64,000 nucleotides of DNA from Stomorhina lunata (lineage: Eukaryota; Arthropoda; Insecta; Diptera; Rhiniidae). The notes beneath the pieces are model-generated. The model was not told the origin of the DNA. It searched no databases and was given only the letters and a program-made list of their open reading frames with translations. Location of the stretch: positions 62,937,118 to 63,001,117 of the forward strand of contig OW121743.1 of assembly GCA_933228675.1 (NCBI GenBank). Reading direction: 5' to 3'. Each line of letters opens with the position of its first letter. The stretch's first letter is position 1. Below, piece after piece: positions 45,727 to 57,725 of this stretch. A program made the translations under genes and the position numbers.

Positions 45727-46754
45727 GAGAAATTCGGTTGGATAAAAAGATTACTGCTTACTTCTATGTATCTAACTTTCTTGTCAAAAACTTAACCAGA
45801 TCTATTTCATTTAGTTTTATTTTCTTATGTTTATTCTCTTATTTAAAACTTGTCATGTTCAAGTCCAAAATCTTCGACATTCTTGAAGTGTTCTGTTGTT
45901 CGTTTACCCACAATTCTTCTTGTTTTTAAAAATCTTTTTCCCCCATTTTTTCTTTGGAAAATCAGTTTTAGCTTTTAGTAAAACGAGCTTTTGAGTATGT
46001 AAGTTGTCGTCTTATGTTCTAGATGTTATTGTCGTAAAATTGTCCTAAAACTTGAAAAGTGTAACTATTATATTTAGCTTAAATAATGTACTCTACTCCT
46101 CTTTGTATGGTTGTACTTAAGTTGTTTTTGCATTAGTTGTATATGTTGTACTGTTTTGCAAGTATGTCAAATATCACGTATTATCCTTTGAATAAATCCA
46201 TTGATGGCTATTTGACATAACTTGTTTTTCGTAAATAACTAAATAGTGGTAAGAGTGTGTGATGGCCAAAGAGGACAAGGGAAGGGATAGTAAAAGAAAT
46301 GTTCGAATGTTGGTAAATGTATCTGTAAGTGCAAATTTTCCTGCTCTATGTCTTTATGACATTTACAAATAATGTTATTTGAGTACCTACAAGTCGTTAG
46401 TTATTTTCAATTGGAATTTGTATGGACTAATGCAGTTGACTTGTTTCTAAAGTTGAGTATAAATATTTTAATTCTTATGCTTATATTGACAAATGTTCGA
46501 TATGAAGTTCTATGAATTTACCTTTAATTAATTTGGGGATATTAAATAGCAATTTAAATGCATAGATGTATGTAGATATCTTATGTTTTATAAATCTAAA
46601 TCCGTTATAGTTTTGAAAACATATTGACGGTAGATTCAAAAGATTGTAGAATGCAGAGACTTGGCACAAAGCTTTCCAAAACAGAAACTTTCTGCTATCG
46701 CTCCCATATATGTTAATCCACTCTCGAAAAGCAAGCCCGAAAACCACTTAAATG
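45727..46754. other. AT-rich DNA, no gene seen
   Basis: Frames at 45738-45929 (plus) and 46481-46747 (minus) have no recognisable domain. Confidence 0.5.
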
Positions 46755-47911
46755 TCACCATCAAAAGAATGGAGATTGTCATTCCATTTGTAACTTCCTT
46801 AATATTTGATCAAAATCCAAAAGGGATATATATGTATATATATTCTGGATCCTTATGAAATTGTAAGACTGAGCAATATCAGCCTGTTTGTCTGTGAGTC
46901 TGTCTGCCTGCATGTCTTCCTGTCTGTCGGTTGAAAGCATGATAACGCCTAAATGAAATGAACTAGGCCACTGAAATTCGGCAAAGATATTCCTGATTTA
47001 TGGAAAAATTTTGTTATAGAAATTCGCCAAAATCGATTCACATTTGACCATTGCTCCCGTATAACCTCGTCTAAGCTAATCGCTTATTTGCTAATACATG
47101 ACAAATTATAACAGATATAATGACAAAATTTGTTATGAAGAAGTTTTACATAAGTACTAGGCAGCATATGAAATTTCATTGAAATCGGTTCACATTTAAC
47201 CATAGCACCCATACAAAAAACTTACGGAAACAGCCTAAATTCCACCTAAAATACACTCAAATGCCAATAAGTGATAAATTGAAATAGATATGGCCACTAA
47301 ATTTAGAGCAAGAAAGTCTTATGAGAATACCAGCCAGTGTGCCAAATTTTGTTACAATCGGTCACCATTTGACCATAGCTCTCATATAAAAAACTTACGG
47401 AAACACAAAAATACAAAAAGAATATGGGTTTATGTCCATCTGGCCGTCATATAAAAGCGCGATAGTGCCTTAACGAAAAGACCTAGAGGGACATAATTTT
47501 ACAAAAGTATTTCCGAAATCTTGAAGAGTTGTATAATGAAAATGTGAGAAATCGGTTTACATTTAGTTAGAGCTTCCATATAACCCCGCCCCGGGAATCA
47601 CATTTATGCTGATAAATGAATACAATTGTAATATCTACGACAAATAAATTCAGAACAGAGAAATTTTAGGCAAATTTTAGTCCGTATGTCGAATTTTATT
47701 GGATTTGGTCCATATTTTACAATAGCTTTAACCTCTTCCGGAAACCACTAAAATGCCGCAAACGCCAATTTCAAACTATTAAGTTATAAACTATAACAGC
47801 TATCGTCACTAAATTTTTCACAAATAAACTTTATATAATACCAGCCAGTATATAAAATTTGTGACAAGCGGTTAACATTTGACTATAGGTATTCTATATA
47901 TAACATCCCCT
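46755..47911 (+). mobile_element. INE-like family A element
   Basis: CACCATCAAAAGAATGGAGA start, a degenerate GTCT core at about 46880-46931, repeated CCATAGCTCYCATA blocks and a TATATAACATCCCCTTTTT end. It runs directly into a family-B copy at 47912, so the distal part of family A is replaced. Confidence 0.75.
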
Positions 47912-48678
47912 TTTTATACCCTTCACCACCATAGAAGGAAAGGGTATTATAAGTTTGTGCTGATGTATGTGACGCATAGAAATATTTGTCTTAGACCCAC
48001 TTTTTAGTATGCCAATAGGCTAAGAATTACTTTCTGAGTCGATTTAGCAATGTCAGTCCGTCCGTCCGTCTGGGTGGACGGCTTGCTAACTGGCTGGACC
48101 CCCAAGTAAACCATATAATCAAATTACAGGTCGCAATTCTAAAGATAGTTTGATGAAATTTGGCACAGGTCATTTTTTTGGTATTGAAATTCTTCAAGAG
48201 CGCTTCATTTTTTATGGTACCTTCCATAGGCCCCACTTCCCGGAATTGATATTTTGGTCACAAATATCAACAATTTTTCATGGAACTTAAAGCAAATACT
48301 GCTTATGTAAATCGAAATCACCGTACCAAATTTCGTTGAAATTCTAATACAAACTCTTCTGTCAAAACGCACAAAATGAGACAAAAATCTCTAAAACGCT
48401 CATAAATCTGAAGATGCTGAGAATTTTGAGTTTATTTTTTGCAAACATAATTCTTCTAAAAACTGTAATCAACTTGCTAAAATCGGTCCAAATTTGACCC
48501 TAGCTCTCATATAAGTCCAAATGACGGAAACAGCTTAAATATATAAGTTTTGAGAAAATGTTTGTATGAAGGCAAAATTTAGTAAATATTTGTCTCTATA
48601 CAGGAAAAAGAGCACCTTAGTGATGAAGGGTATCGTATAGTCGGGTTTGACCGACTAAAGCGTGTTCTTACTTGTTTT
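47912..48678 (+). mobile_element. INE-1-like family B element, near full length
   Basis: ATACCCTTCACCACCATAGA, GATGTATGTGACGCATAGAA, GTCCGTCCGTCCGTCTGGG core, and the GGGTATCGTATAGTCGGG, TTGACCGACTA, CTTACTTGTTTT end. Confidence 0.85.
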
Positions 48679-48944
48679 ATCTAGTTTGACTTATTAATAC
48701 AGAATAAAGTTAATAATTACAAAAGTTTATTTTAGAGATCAAACCCAGGCACAATTTGTTAGGTTGATACTTAATAGTCGAAGTGGTTAGCAACTAAGAA
48801 CGAAGAAACCAAGCTCAATCGACATTGAATATTCTACAATAACGATTTGACCTCATTAGACTTTATCTTGTGTGATTTTCTTAAGTAGTAGGAGTATGCG
48901 AGTAAGTCACAATGACATAACTGAATTGAGCGAATGAGGAATCG
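48679..48944. other. Spacer with tRNA T-arm-like remnant
   Basis: GATCAAACCCAGGCAC at about 48738-48753 is the complement of a B box-like GTGCCTGGGTTTGATC. No A box was seen. Confidence 0.3.
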
Positions 48945-49083
48945 ACATCGTTAAAACGACTCGGACAATTCTCAGTCGATGGTTATGTTTTTATATGGGT
49001 CTCAGACCAATTTTTCTTTGCATTTGAAACATAAATTGGTATGATCTTATAATACTCTTCTCATCTATAGTGGTTTAGGGTAA
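48945..49083 (-). mobile_element. Degenerate INE-1-like family B end
   Basis: GACATCGTTAAAACGACTCGG, GGTCTCAGACCAATTTTTCT and CTATAGTGGTTTAGGGTA follow the family-B end with several changes. Confidence 0.6.
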
Positions 49084-50047
49084 GTCCTGGCATTAAAGTC
49101 TTTCCCTGAATTATTTTGAAATAAAAAAATTATGACCTTAAATCTTAGATTTTTGTTTTATCCTTCAACAAACTATATCTTGTATATCCTTATATATCAT
49201 ATTAATAAACTTTATTATAGACACACAGATCCATCATTTATGTTTGATGTAAATTAAGTTTACTACTAGCTTTCACTTCTTCCCCTTCTGCCACAAAAAC
49301 TTATACAAAAAACTTAAAGTTTCCAAATTTTTCTTTCATTTTATTTTAAAACTGCAAAAAAAGAAACTTTCCCATTTCTCGAGCAGTTTTTAAAGAACTC
49401 TTGATATTAATAAACACCATGAGTATGCCGAAGACAAACAAAGAATATTAATAAACTCAATGAATCTTTTATTAAATTTGTGAACAACGGAATTTATTCC
49501 ATTTCATTTTTATTTTATTCAACAAAAAATATTCTTTTTTTTTCTTTTCATTTCACTTTACTCTTCTTCTTTTGCTATTCTTTGGCGAAAGGAAAAAAGT
49601 TAAAAAACTAAATAAATTAACAGTCAAACAATGAGCTTAAATGCAGCCTCATTTTTTCATCATCTTTAGGTTAAGGCAAAGGAAGTCACAGTCCCAATCC
49701 CAGTCAGGCGATGGAAAGGGCGAAAACTGAAAAACAATACTAGTACGTACTTCTTGAATAGAATAAAAAATTGTAAGATGAAAAGTTTGAAAAATTTTGC
49801 TATTGAAGAACAAAACTCAAATCAAGAAAACTTATGTTCCTCTTTTTCATTTGGGGTCTTTATATGGGTTGAAGAATTTTAGGAGAAAAATTTGTTGTAT
49901 AAATTTGAGGAAAATTTGAAGAAATTGTGAATGTCCTAAATAAGTTAAAACAAGATTGACGGAATCTGTACTGTAATGATGACATGAATTATGTCTTTTT
50001 AAATATTGGTTAGTAAACAGATATCGTGATGGAATACTTATACAATC
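49084..50047. other. AT-rich DNA, no gene seen
   Basis: No recognisable gene, repeat or RNA motif. Confidence 0.5.
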
Positions 50048-50694
50048 TTTTATACCCACCATCAAAAAGAATGAGTGGTATTTTGAGATTGTCATTCAGT
50101 TTTTAATTTCCTTAATATTGACTTAAAAACCAAAACTGTTGTATATTCTGAATCCTTATGAAATTCTAAGACTATTGAGCGATGTCTGTCGGTCTGTCAG
50201 TCTGTATGTCCGTCTGTCTATCTGTTGTCGACACGATAAAGCCTGAACAAAAAGAGGTAGGATATTGAAATTTGGCAAAAATATTCTAAATTTTTTGAAA
50301 AATTTTGGCATTGAAATTGAGTGAAATCAGTTCATATTTGACCATAGCTCCCGTATAACTTATACCTTATTTGTTAATTAATGACAAATTGTAACAGGTC
50401 TGACAATAATATTTAGCATACAGAAGTTTTGCATAAGCACTAGGCAGCATCCACTTTCATCCAAAGTGGTTCATATTTGACCATAGCTCCTATACAAAGC
50501 ACTTACGAAAACAACCTAAATTCCACCTAACACTCACTTAAGTACCAATAAATAATAAATTGTAGCCACTAGACTAAGCATATTGAAGTCTTATGCCAAT
50601 GCTACCCAGTGCAAAATTTTGTTACAATCGGTCACCACTTGACCATAGCACCCATATAAAAAGTAACGGTAACACAAAAGTACCAAAAAACAAT
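50048..50694 (+). mobile_element. INE-like family A element, truncated
   Basis: TTTTATACCCACCATCAAAA start, imperfect GTCT core at about 50184-50230, CCATAGCTCCCGTATAAC and ACATTTGACCATAG blocks. It stops after about 650 bp at a family-B fragment. Confidence 0.8.
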
Positions 50695-50835
50695 TGCAAA
50701 CAAGTGCTATAGTCGGTTAAGCCAGACAAGACGATACCCTTTACCACAATGGTCAAAGATGGTCCTTTTGTATATAAAGATAAAAATTTACAAAATTTTG
50801 GGATCATACTAACATTTTCTCAAAACATATATGGG
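50695..50835 (-). mobile_element. INE-1-like family B fragment
   Basis: AACAAGTGCTATAGTCGG, TTAAGCCAGAC and ATACCCTTTACCACAATGG, then AACATTTTCTCAAAACATAT. Only one end is present. Confidence 0.75.
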
Positions 50836-51107
50836 CAAAAATCAAATAGTTTTAATTTTCGGAAATAAAAAAAAATTCAAAAAAATTTTTGATCGCACAC
50901 TAATTTTTTTTTGGGGTTCTATTAAGGGAGCTTAGGGAATGTAAAATCCGTTCGCGTTAATGATTTTACGCAATGCGCGCAGAAGTTATGATGGTTATAA
51001 CAAAAATTTCTAAAAAAAAAAATTAAAATCTTTTTTATTTTTATTAGTTATATGTTGATTTTGACACATTCTGGTATTCTGTCGTTTCATGGTATTATGG
51101 TAATTTA

Positions 51108-52371
51108 TCGGGTGTTTTTTATTGAGGTATAGAACTTTAAGTTGGCATCACTTTTTTAACTGGCGGCCATTTTGTCAGCTGTCAAGTGATTAATATTTAG
51201 TTTGGTTTGCCATTTCATCATGAACAGGTTGACAAAAGAACAACGCTTGCAAATCGTGCAAATTTATTTTGAAAATAATGGTTCAGTTTGCGAAGTTTAC
51301 CGCAAGCTCCGTCCATTTTATGGTCGACATAATCGTCCATCAGAGCAATTAATTCGGTTAACCATGGATCGTTTTCGCACTACGTTTACTCTATGTGATA
51401 ATACGCATCCGCAGCGACGTCAAACAGTGCGCACCGAAGAAACAATTGCCGCTGTAGAGCAAAGTGTTGAAGAGGACCCGAATGAATCGATTCGCCACCG
51501 TGCACAACAATTGGAGCTTTGTCCATCAACTTTATGGAAGATTTTGCGCAAAGATCTTGGCTTGCGACCTTACAAGATCCAGCTTGTGCAAGAATTAAAG
51601 CCGCGAGACCATGCAATGCGTCGTGATTTTGGTGTATGGGCCGAAAATGAGATTGATCTCGATGCTGATTTTCATCGCAAAATTTTGTTCAGTGATGAGG
51701 CTCATTTTTGGTTGAATGGCTACGTCAACAAGCAAAATTGCCGCATTTGGAGTGAAGAGAATCCACATGAGACCCTTGAGACGCCATTACATCCACAAAA
51801 ACTGACTGTTTGGTGTGCTCTATGGGCTGGTGGAGTCATTGGGCCATACTTCTTCCGAAATAATGCTGGAGAGTCAGTTACCATAAATGGAGACCGGTAT
51901 AGAGCCATGATAACCGACTATTTTGTTCCCCAATTGGATGGCATGAATGTGGATGAGTTGTCACAATTGATTTATTGAAGGAAACATTCGATGAGCGCAT
52001 AATTTCGCGGAATGGACCTGTCAATTGGCCACCAAGATCGTGCGATTTGACACCACTGGATTATTTTCTTTGGGGATATGTGAAGTCGCTCGTCTACGCC
52101 AACAAACCAGAAACGTTAGGGGACTTGGAAGCCAACATTCGTGGCGTTATTGCCAACATACAGCCCCATATGCTCGAAAAAGTAGTTGAAAATTGGACCT
52201 GTAGAATTGGCTTTATTCGAGCCAGCCGCGGCGCCCACATGCCCGAAATCATATTTAAACATTAATGGCATAAAATTATGCTTCCAATAAAGCCAAATTG
52301 ATGGACATTAAAACGATTTTTTTGTGTTTTATTTCAATTCGAAGTTCTATACCTCTAAAAAAAACACCCAT
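51108..52371 (+). mobile_element. Mariner-type (DD41D, rosa-like) transposon, defective copy
   Basis: Inverted ends: TCGGGTGTTTTTTATTGAGG at 51108 and, inverted, ATGGGTGTTTTTTTTAGAGG ending at 52371, continuing with TATAGAACTT on both. TA flanks both sides (51106-51107, 52372-52373). Carries one transposase gene with a 40-bp deletion. Nearly identical to the copy starting at 63032, so both moved recently. Confidence 0.95.
51220..52265 (+). pseudogene. DD41D mariner transposase, 40-bp deletion
   Basis: Cut-and-paste transposase that joins ends at TA sites. From ATG 51220 the frame encodes an N-terminal helix-turn-helix region (about residues 1-110, starting MNRLTKEQRLQIVQ), then SDEAHFW with the first catalytic Asp at residue 159. 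At about 51960, 40 bp present in the 63144 copy are missing. The lost piece spans the WFQQDGATCHTA block with the second catalytic Asp and shifts the frame, so the protein ends at TGA 51976-51978. The other frame continues to TAA 52263-52265 with WPPRSCDLTPLDYFLWG, the third Asp. A GT shared at both deletion edges suggests end-joining during repair, a known outcome after mariner excision. An upstream TTG (51202) is in frame, but the ATG matches the sibling copies. Undeleted length would be about 361 residues. Confidence 0.95.
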
Positions 52372-53509
52372 TATATATGCTTTAACACGAAGAAATAATG
52401 CAATTACGCAAGTGAACAAATAAATATTTTTTAACAATATTTTTTGATTTTTTATCCGCGATTTTCGCGAAATTTGACAAAATGTGAGTCTTAGTGAAAT
52501 TCTGCTGCCTTGACTTATGGACAAATTTAATTAAAAAGAATTTTTTATTTAAATATAAATTTTAATAGGTGCATACATTTCTATGATATAAAATTCTTAT
52601 TTGGTCCATAAAATCATTAATCCTTATAATATTTTGGTGCGCTTCAAATCTAAGGTAAAGCTTTATTAAAGAATAGTTTCAAGACCTTTCCTAAACAATT
52701 TTTAGCTAAATTCACGATGTGCTTCATTGAATTGTTTTTAGATAAAACCTTCGCGTTCTCAGTTAATAAAGAGATTTTTGACAAACTTGATGCAAATCGG
52801 TTATAAATGACATCGCCTTCATGCCTTATGTGATTTTGTCTTTTTTTGGTGCGCTTTTGCTTTTAGGTGCTAAATGGCAAAAAACTCGGTTTACGCGGTA
52901 GTTTGGAAATTTTCATTCATATTTGCGAGCGTGCTCCACGAAAAACCGGTATTTTAAAAAATTTACGCTCAAAAACTCCTCATTTATACCTGTCGTTTAT
53001 TATACTTATATAGAGCACATTAACGAGATATATATTAAACGATGCGAAATTGAAAGATCTACAAATCGTTATCTATTTTTTTTTAATTCTTTGAGGCGGC
53101 CAAAAAATATGCGAAAAAAATAAAAAGTGGCGAAAACGAGCTTCAAATTTTGGCTGCCATTACGTAGTATTAGAAGTGGCAAAATTATAATTTGGAGGGA
53201 AGTGAATTTATCCCCTAAGTGTGGTGTCTATTTCGTAGAACAACGACTTGGATCCAAATGCTAAAACAAATGTAGAAGAAGACGAAATATGAAGAAAAAC
53301 TTGAATGCTTCAATAGATTTTTTAACGTCTTTTTTTTTAATTTGCATGCCAATTACGCTTAGAAGCGCAAATTTGCGCAACTAAGATATTGTGTTCAGTA
53401 TACAGAAGTTTTTGCGAGTTCAAGATCTGTAATTAGATTTTCCGCACTCCAAATGGTACAAAAATTATTTGAGTTGAAAGTCGGTTTCAAGGAAATAAAA
53501 ACTGTTTGA
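52372..53509. other. AT-rich DNA, no gene seen
   Basis: Frames at 52276-52524 (minus) and 52923-53123 (plus) have no recognisable domain. Confidence 0.5.
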
Positions 53510-54218
53510 TTTTTGCCCACATATTTAAGCTGTTTATGTTATTGGGACTTATATGAGAGCTAGGGTCAAATGTGCATCGATTATCTTAAAATTCAGCAAA
53601 TTGACTACAGTTTTTACAAAAATTATGTATGTATGTTTTGCATCAAAAATGTCATTATCTTTAGATTTACGAGCGTTTTAGTGATATTTGTCTCATTTAG
53701 TGCTTTTTGACAGAAGAGTTTGTATGGGAGCTATGGTCAAATATAGACCGATTTCAAATTTTGTTAGCATAAGTAGTATTTAGTTTAAATTTCGTAAAAA
53801 AATATTTATATATGTGGCCAAAATATCAATTCCAAGAAGTGGGACCTATTGAAGGTAACATTAATAGTGTTCCGATGTTGATGAATGTCAATGGCCATGG
53901 TCGTACTACCAAAAAAATTATCCGTGTCAAATTTCATCAAATTATCTTTAGAATTACTTAGACCCACCTTTAAGAATACCAATAGAATCACTTCCTGAGG
54001 CCGTCCATCTGGCTTGACCCCCATGTAAACCTTATAATCAAAGTACAGGTACTGTACTTTGATTATAAGGTTTACATGGGGGTCAAGCCAGATGGACGGC
54101 CTCAGGAAGTGATTCTATTGGTATTCTTAAAGGTGGGTCTAAGATCAATATTTCTTTGCTATACATTCATCTGCACAAACTTATAACACCCTTTCCACCT
54201 TTGATAGTAAAGGGTATA
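53510..54218 (-). mobile_element. INE-1-like family B element containing a perfect palindrome
   Basis: ACTTATATGAGAGCTAGGG, TTACGAGCGTTTTAGTGAT, GGGAGCTATGGTCAAATATAG and the ATACATTCATCTGCACAAAC and GGGTATA end follow family B. The core region is replaced by an inverted duplication (53957-54143). Confidence 0.8.
53957..54143. repeat. 187-bp near-perfect palindrome
   Basis: Two 91-bp arms, identical as inverted copies by eye, with a 5-base centre GGTAC. The left arm runs CTTAGACCCACC to AAAGTACA, the right arm TGTACTTT to GGTGGGTCTAAG. The outer bases do not continue the symmetry. The arm is INE family-B sequence (GACCCCCATGTAAACC and the GTCC core). Confidence 0.97.
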
Positions 54219-54224
54219 AATTGG

Positions 54225-54394
54225 AGGTTTGTATCCGTCTGTCTGTGAAGTATATATAATATAATTCCCCGACAACATTCCAATTGGAACAAGGGGTACT
54301 TCTCTCAGACAATGAGCTGCATCCGATTCTATTTTTAGACTCATTGAAAGGGACCTACGTTTCAACGCCGGCTCCGAACGGCAAATGCATTAGT
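54225..54394. other. GC-richer segment of unknown nature
   Basis: GTCCGTCTGTC-like start, then CCCCGACAACATTCC, TTCTCTCAGACAATGAGCTG and CAACGCCGGCTCCGAACGGC, richer in GC than its surroundings. GACAACATT and AATTTATAT-type wording echoes 36495-36560, so it may be another short interspersed repeat. Confidence 0.3.
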
Positions 54395-54774
54395 TGGAGA
54401 AGTTTTACATAGCCTAATACTCAATAACCAGTGGCTAGCTGAGTTATGAGGTGTCTGTGAAGTGCGCCTTAAAAAAAGAGCTAGAGTAACAAAATTTTAC
54501 AAAATTATTTTCCATATCTTGAATAAGTTCTTTACTGAAAATTTGCGATATTGGTTCACATTTAGTTTTCCATGTATCCCCACCCGGGAATAACATTAAT
54601 GGTTATAAATTAAACCCAATTCCAATAGATTTAATTGATTTATATAAATTTAGAATCGAGAAGTTTTATGCAACTATTAGTCAGTATATCAAATTTTATA
54701 AGAATCTGTCCTTGTTTTACCATAGCTTTCATTTAAAGACCACTTCCGGAAACCACTAAATGCAACGAACGGGA
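54395..54774 (+). mobile_element. INE-like family A internal fragment
   Basis: GAGAAGTTTTACATAGCC, GAGCTAGAGTAACAAAATTT, CCCGGGAATAACATTAATGG and ATCTGTCCTTGTTTTACCATAG are family-A interior blocks in plus order. Ends are missing. Confidence 0.7.
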
Positions 54775-54817
54775 TATATATTTTGAATCCTTATGAAATT
54801 CTAAGACGATTGATTGA

Positions 54818-54868
54818 TGTCCGTCTGTCCGTCAGTCTGTCAGTCTGTCTGTCTGTCTGTCCGAATGT
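54818..54868. repeat. (GTCT/GTCC)n core of INE-like element
   Basis: Short GTCY run GTCCGTCTGTCCGTCAGTC and onwards, unexpanded; compare 21137-22333. Confidence 0.85.
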
Positions 54869-55079
54869 CTCTCTGCTGTCGGCACGATAAAACTTTGACA
54901 AAGAGAGCTAGGTCACTAAAATTTGACATTAATATTCTTCATTTCTTGAAAAATTTTGGAATTGAAATCGGGCAAAATCGGTTCACATTTAACAATAACT
55001 CCCATACAAAACGCTTACGGGAACAGCCTAAATTCCTCCTTTAATACACTTAAATGTCAATTAATGGTTAACTGTAATA

Positions 55080-55636
55080 CAGGGTGGCCCAAAAAGGCCG
55101 AAGGGGGGAAAGCAAACTGCATAAATTAATCGTTCTTGGGAATTTCATGGCTTTAGTTCTTGCACTAACTGCACCTTGTATGTGAAAAGATGTAAAATTC
55201 CCTTTAATATTTTGCGTAAAAACCGCCGAGCTCAGCAGAGCGCCTTCGAGTTGATGTTTCAGGATTCTCCTCAACACTCTCCAGAACGCGTTGAATATTT
55301 GCTTTACTAATAACAGAATATGGTCTTCCGCTTCGTGGAAGATTCCTCACTGAGCCTTGTTCCTGAAAACGTGTCACTAAGCGTCGAATCATTGTTTCGG
55401 ATGGTGAATTCCGCACATTAAAATGACGACGATAGGCTCGTTGAGTTTGAATTATTGATAGTTGATGATGTTCAAAATAAAGTTCTATGATTTTGGTTCG
55501 CTGGATAACGTGGTAACCTTTCATAATTAATCTCCCAGATTGATGTTACAAGTCCTTAAAAGAAAAATAATAATAATAATTAAATTAGAGAAGTTATTAA
55601 TTTTTCAAATCCGTTCGCGACTTTTGGGCCACCCTG
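55080..55636 (-). mobile_element. Internally deleted mariner-type element (557 bp)
   Basis: CAGGGTGGCCCAAAA at 55080 and its inverse TTTTGGGCCACCCTG ending 55636, with TA on both sides (55078-55079, 55637-55638). It carries only the first third of a transposase, so most of the gene was deleted and the element must be moved by another copy. Ends differ from those at 51108 and 59657, so this is a third subfamily. Confidence 0.9.
55204..55524 (-). pseudogene. Mariner-type transposase, N-terminal part only
   Basis: From ATG 55524 the frame gives MKGYHVIQRTKIIELYFEHH, QRAYRRHFNVRNSPSETMIR, FQEQGSVRNLPRSGRP and VLESVEENPETSTRRRSAEL. This is the paired helix-turn-helix DNA-binding region with the GRP linker of Tc1/mariner transposases. 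About residue 98 the homology ends and a short unrelated tail GGFYAKY follows, because the DDD catalytic half is deleted. About 106 residues remain of an expected 340-350. It could in principle bind the element ends and act as a repressor, but nothing shows it is expressed. The coding strand is opposite to the host INE copy. The family call is secure from the domain order plus CAGGGTGGCCC ends at TA. Confidence 0.85.
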
Positions 55637-56374
55637 TAGATGTGGCCACTAAATTTGGGACCAGAAAGTCTTATATGAATACCAGCCAGTGTGCCAAATT
55701 TTATTACAAGCGGTCACCATTTGACCATAGCTCTCATATAAAAAACTTAGGGAAACACAAAAATTCAAAAAAAAAAACGGTGGTTAATGTCCGTCTGTCT
55801 GTTAGATAAAAGCGCGATTGCGCCTAAACGAAAAGAGCTAGAGGGATAAAATTTTACAAAAGTATTTTCGATATCTTGAAAAAGTTGTATATTAAAAATG
55901 GACAACATCGGGAAACACATTAATGCTGATAAATTGAATACAATTGTAATAGCAATGACGACAAAATTTTGAACAGGGAAGTATTATGCAACTATTGGTC
56001 AGTATATCAAATTTTATAGGAATCGGTCCATATTTGACTACAGCTTTCATATAAAAACGTCTCCTGGAAATCAAATGAAAGAATATTACAAAGGCCAGTT
56101 AAAAGCTATTAAGTTAGAAGCTATGACAGCTTTGGCCACTGAATTACAAGAACAAGCTTTATATTAATACCAGCCAGTGCGTAAAATTTTGTGATAATCG
56201 GTCAACATTTGGCTATACTTCTTATATATATAACATCCCCTTTTTATATCCAGAATCAAAAAGATTTGGAGGTACATTAAGTATATTAAGAAATTGGATA
56301 GCTATCAATAAATGTTAAGTCCAGACTTTATATACGATGGATGCATTAGGAACTCCTAACATAATATATGAAAA

Positions 56375-57120
56375 TTAGGGTGACAGGAAAAATTTGTTTC
56401 TTTGATTTCAAGTGTTTTTTCAACGGAATACTATGACACTAGGTCTAAAAGTTTAGTTCTGAAAAATTTGAGCCAAATCGAACAACGTTCTATGGGCGCG
56501 CATTGGGTTCAAAGTTTTAGAGACCATTTGTATGGTGAATTTTTTTTTTTTTTTTTTGAGAAATTTCAACCAAAAATAAACAATTTTTACCAGAGAAAAT
56601 AATGGAATATTAAAGAAAACTGACACAGCTTTATTTCAAACGGTCAAAAACAAAAGTATATGAAGTAGTTTTAGGGTTATTCCATTTTTCCCCTTAAAAT
56701 TCATGTCCTTGAAAACCAGGAATATGTACCAAAAATTTTATGTTGTAAATAAAGAAATTAAAAAATTAGACATAATTTATCATTAAATGACAAGTTAGTA
56801 TTGAATAGTTCAGTTTTGCTTAAATATAATCGAATTTACTTAGTTTTTTTCATGTTGGAAAATGGAACATTTTTCTAAGATCGGTTTCAAAATATTTTTT
56901 TTTATTTTTCGAAAATTTTGTAAAAATTGTTTATTTTTGGTTTAAATTTCTTAACCCATATTTCACCATACAAATGGGCCAATGCACGCCCATAAAACGT
57001 TGTCCGATTTCGCTCAAATTTTCCGAACTAAACTATTAGACCTATTGTTACAATATTTCGTTGAAAAAGTTGTAAAATTCGAAAAAACATTTTCTTTCAT
57101 ACAAAAAATTGTCACCCTAA
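56375..57120. mobile_element. Long-inverted-repeat element TTAGGGTGACA (746 bp)
   Basis: TTAGGGTGACA at 56375 and TGTCACCCTAA ending 57120. Arms of roughly 230 bp share AGGTCTAAWAGTTTAGTTC, GGACAACGTTTTATGGGCG-like and CATTTGTATGGTGAA runs. The centre (about 56640-56880) is related to the arm of 14958-16130 (GTCCTTGAAAAC, TTTACTTAGTTTTTTTCATG). No gene. Inserted in a family-A INE copy. Confidence 0.8.
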
Positions 57121-57495
57121 TGGACATACATATTAAGCGCAACGAAAAGTATTTAATAGCTTATTAACATAAAACTATACCCGGTTATGAGACCAAATTT
57201 TGTTCAAGGTAAATACTATGGAAACCACTTAGATACTTTTTAATGTTGAACTATAAAGCTACTGCAACCGAATCTAGTCCAAAGATTTTACCAACAATAC
57301 CAAAAAGCCTATCAAATTTTTTCGAATTGGGTCCACATTTTGAATAGATGCAATCTCGTAAAAAAATAAGATATGTTTCTAAATTTAACACTACTTAATG
57401 GTCCAATTCTCCACTGGGAGTCAAGGATAACAGAAGGTGATGGTAGGTATATAAGATTCTTCACAGCCGAACTGTGTGATAATATCGTTAATTCT

Positions 57496-57692
57496 AATTT
57501 ACAGAACGAATGACGGGTTGAGTTGATTGTAATATCATAAAGTTAGTTATTTCATATGCAACAAAATAAATATTTAGGTAAATTAAATTTGTACTTGTAA
57601 ATTTTATTCTTTTCTAATTTAAAGTTTTTAAGAAAACAGAAAACTTATTACAAATACATACTCGTATCAAAATAATTCTCCTTATTTCCTTA

Positions 57693-57725
<33 letters not shown>

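Larger units (their letters stand above)
54775..57495 (+). mobile_element. INE-like family A element with two nested insertions
   Basis: Starts at GGGATATATATTTTGAATCC (hairpin end lost), core at 54818-54868, and ends at TATAAGATTCTTCACAGCCG near 57480. Two elements interrupt it: a mariner MITE at 55080-55636 (host sequence resumes GATGTGGCCACTAAATTTGG) and a TTAGGGTGACA element at 56375-57120 (host resumes GACATACATATTAAGCGC). Confidence 0.8.

Noticed and set aside
51386..51908. Minus-strand frames within the mariner copies (also at 63242-63832)
   Set aside because: They are antisense shadows of the transposase gene and recur identically in both copies.
57692..57723. Poly-A run as proof of a retroposed gene
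   Set aside because: No gene, SINE or LINE sequence precedes or follows it, and no target duplication was seen. A simple homopolymer expansion is equally likely.
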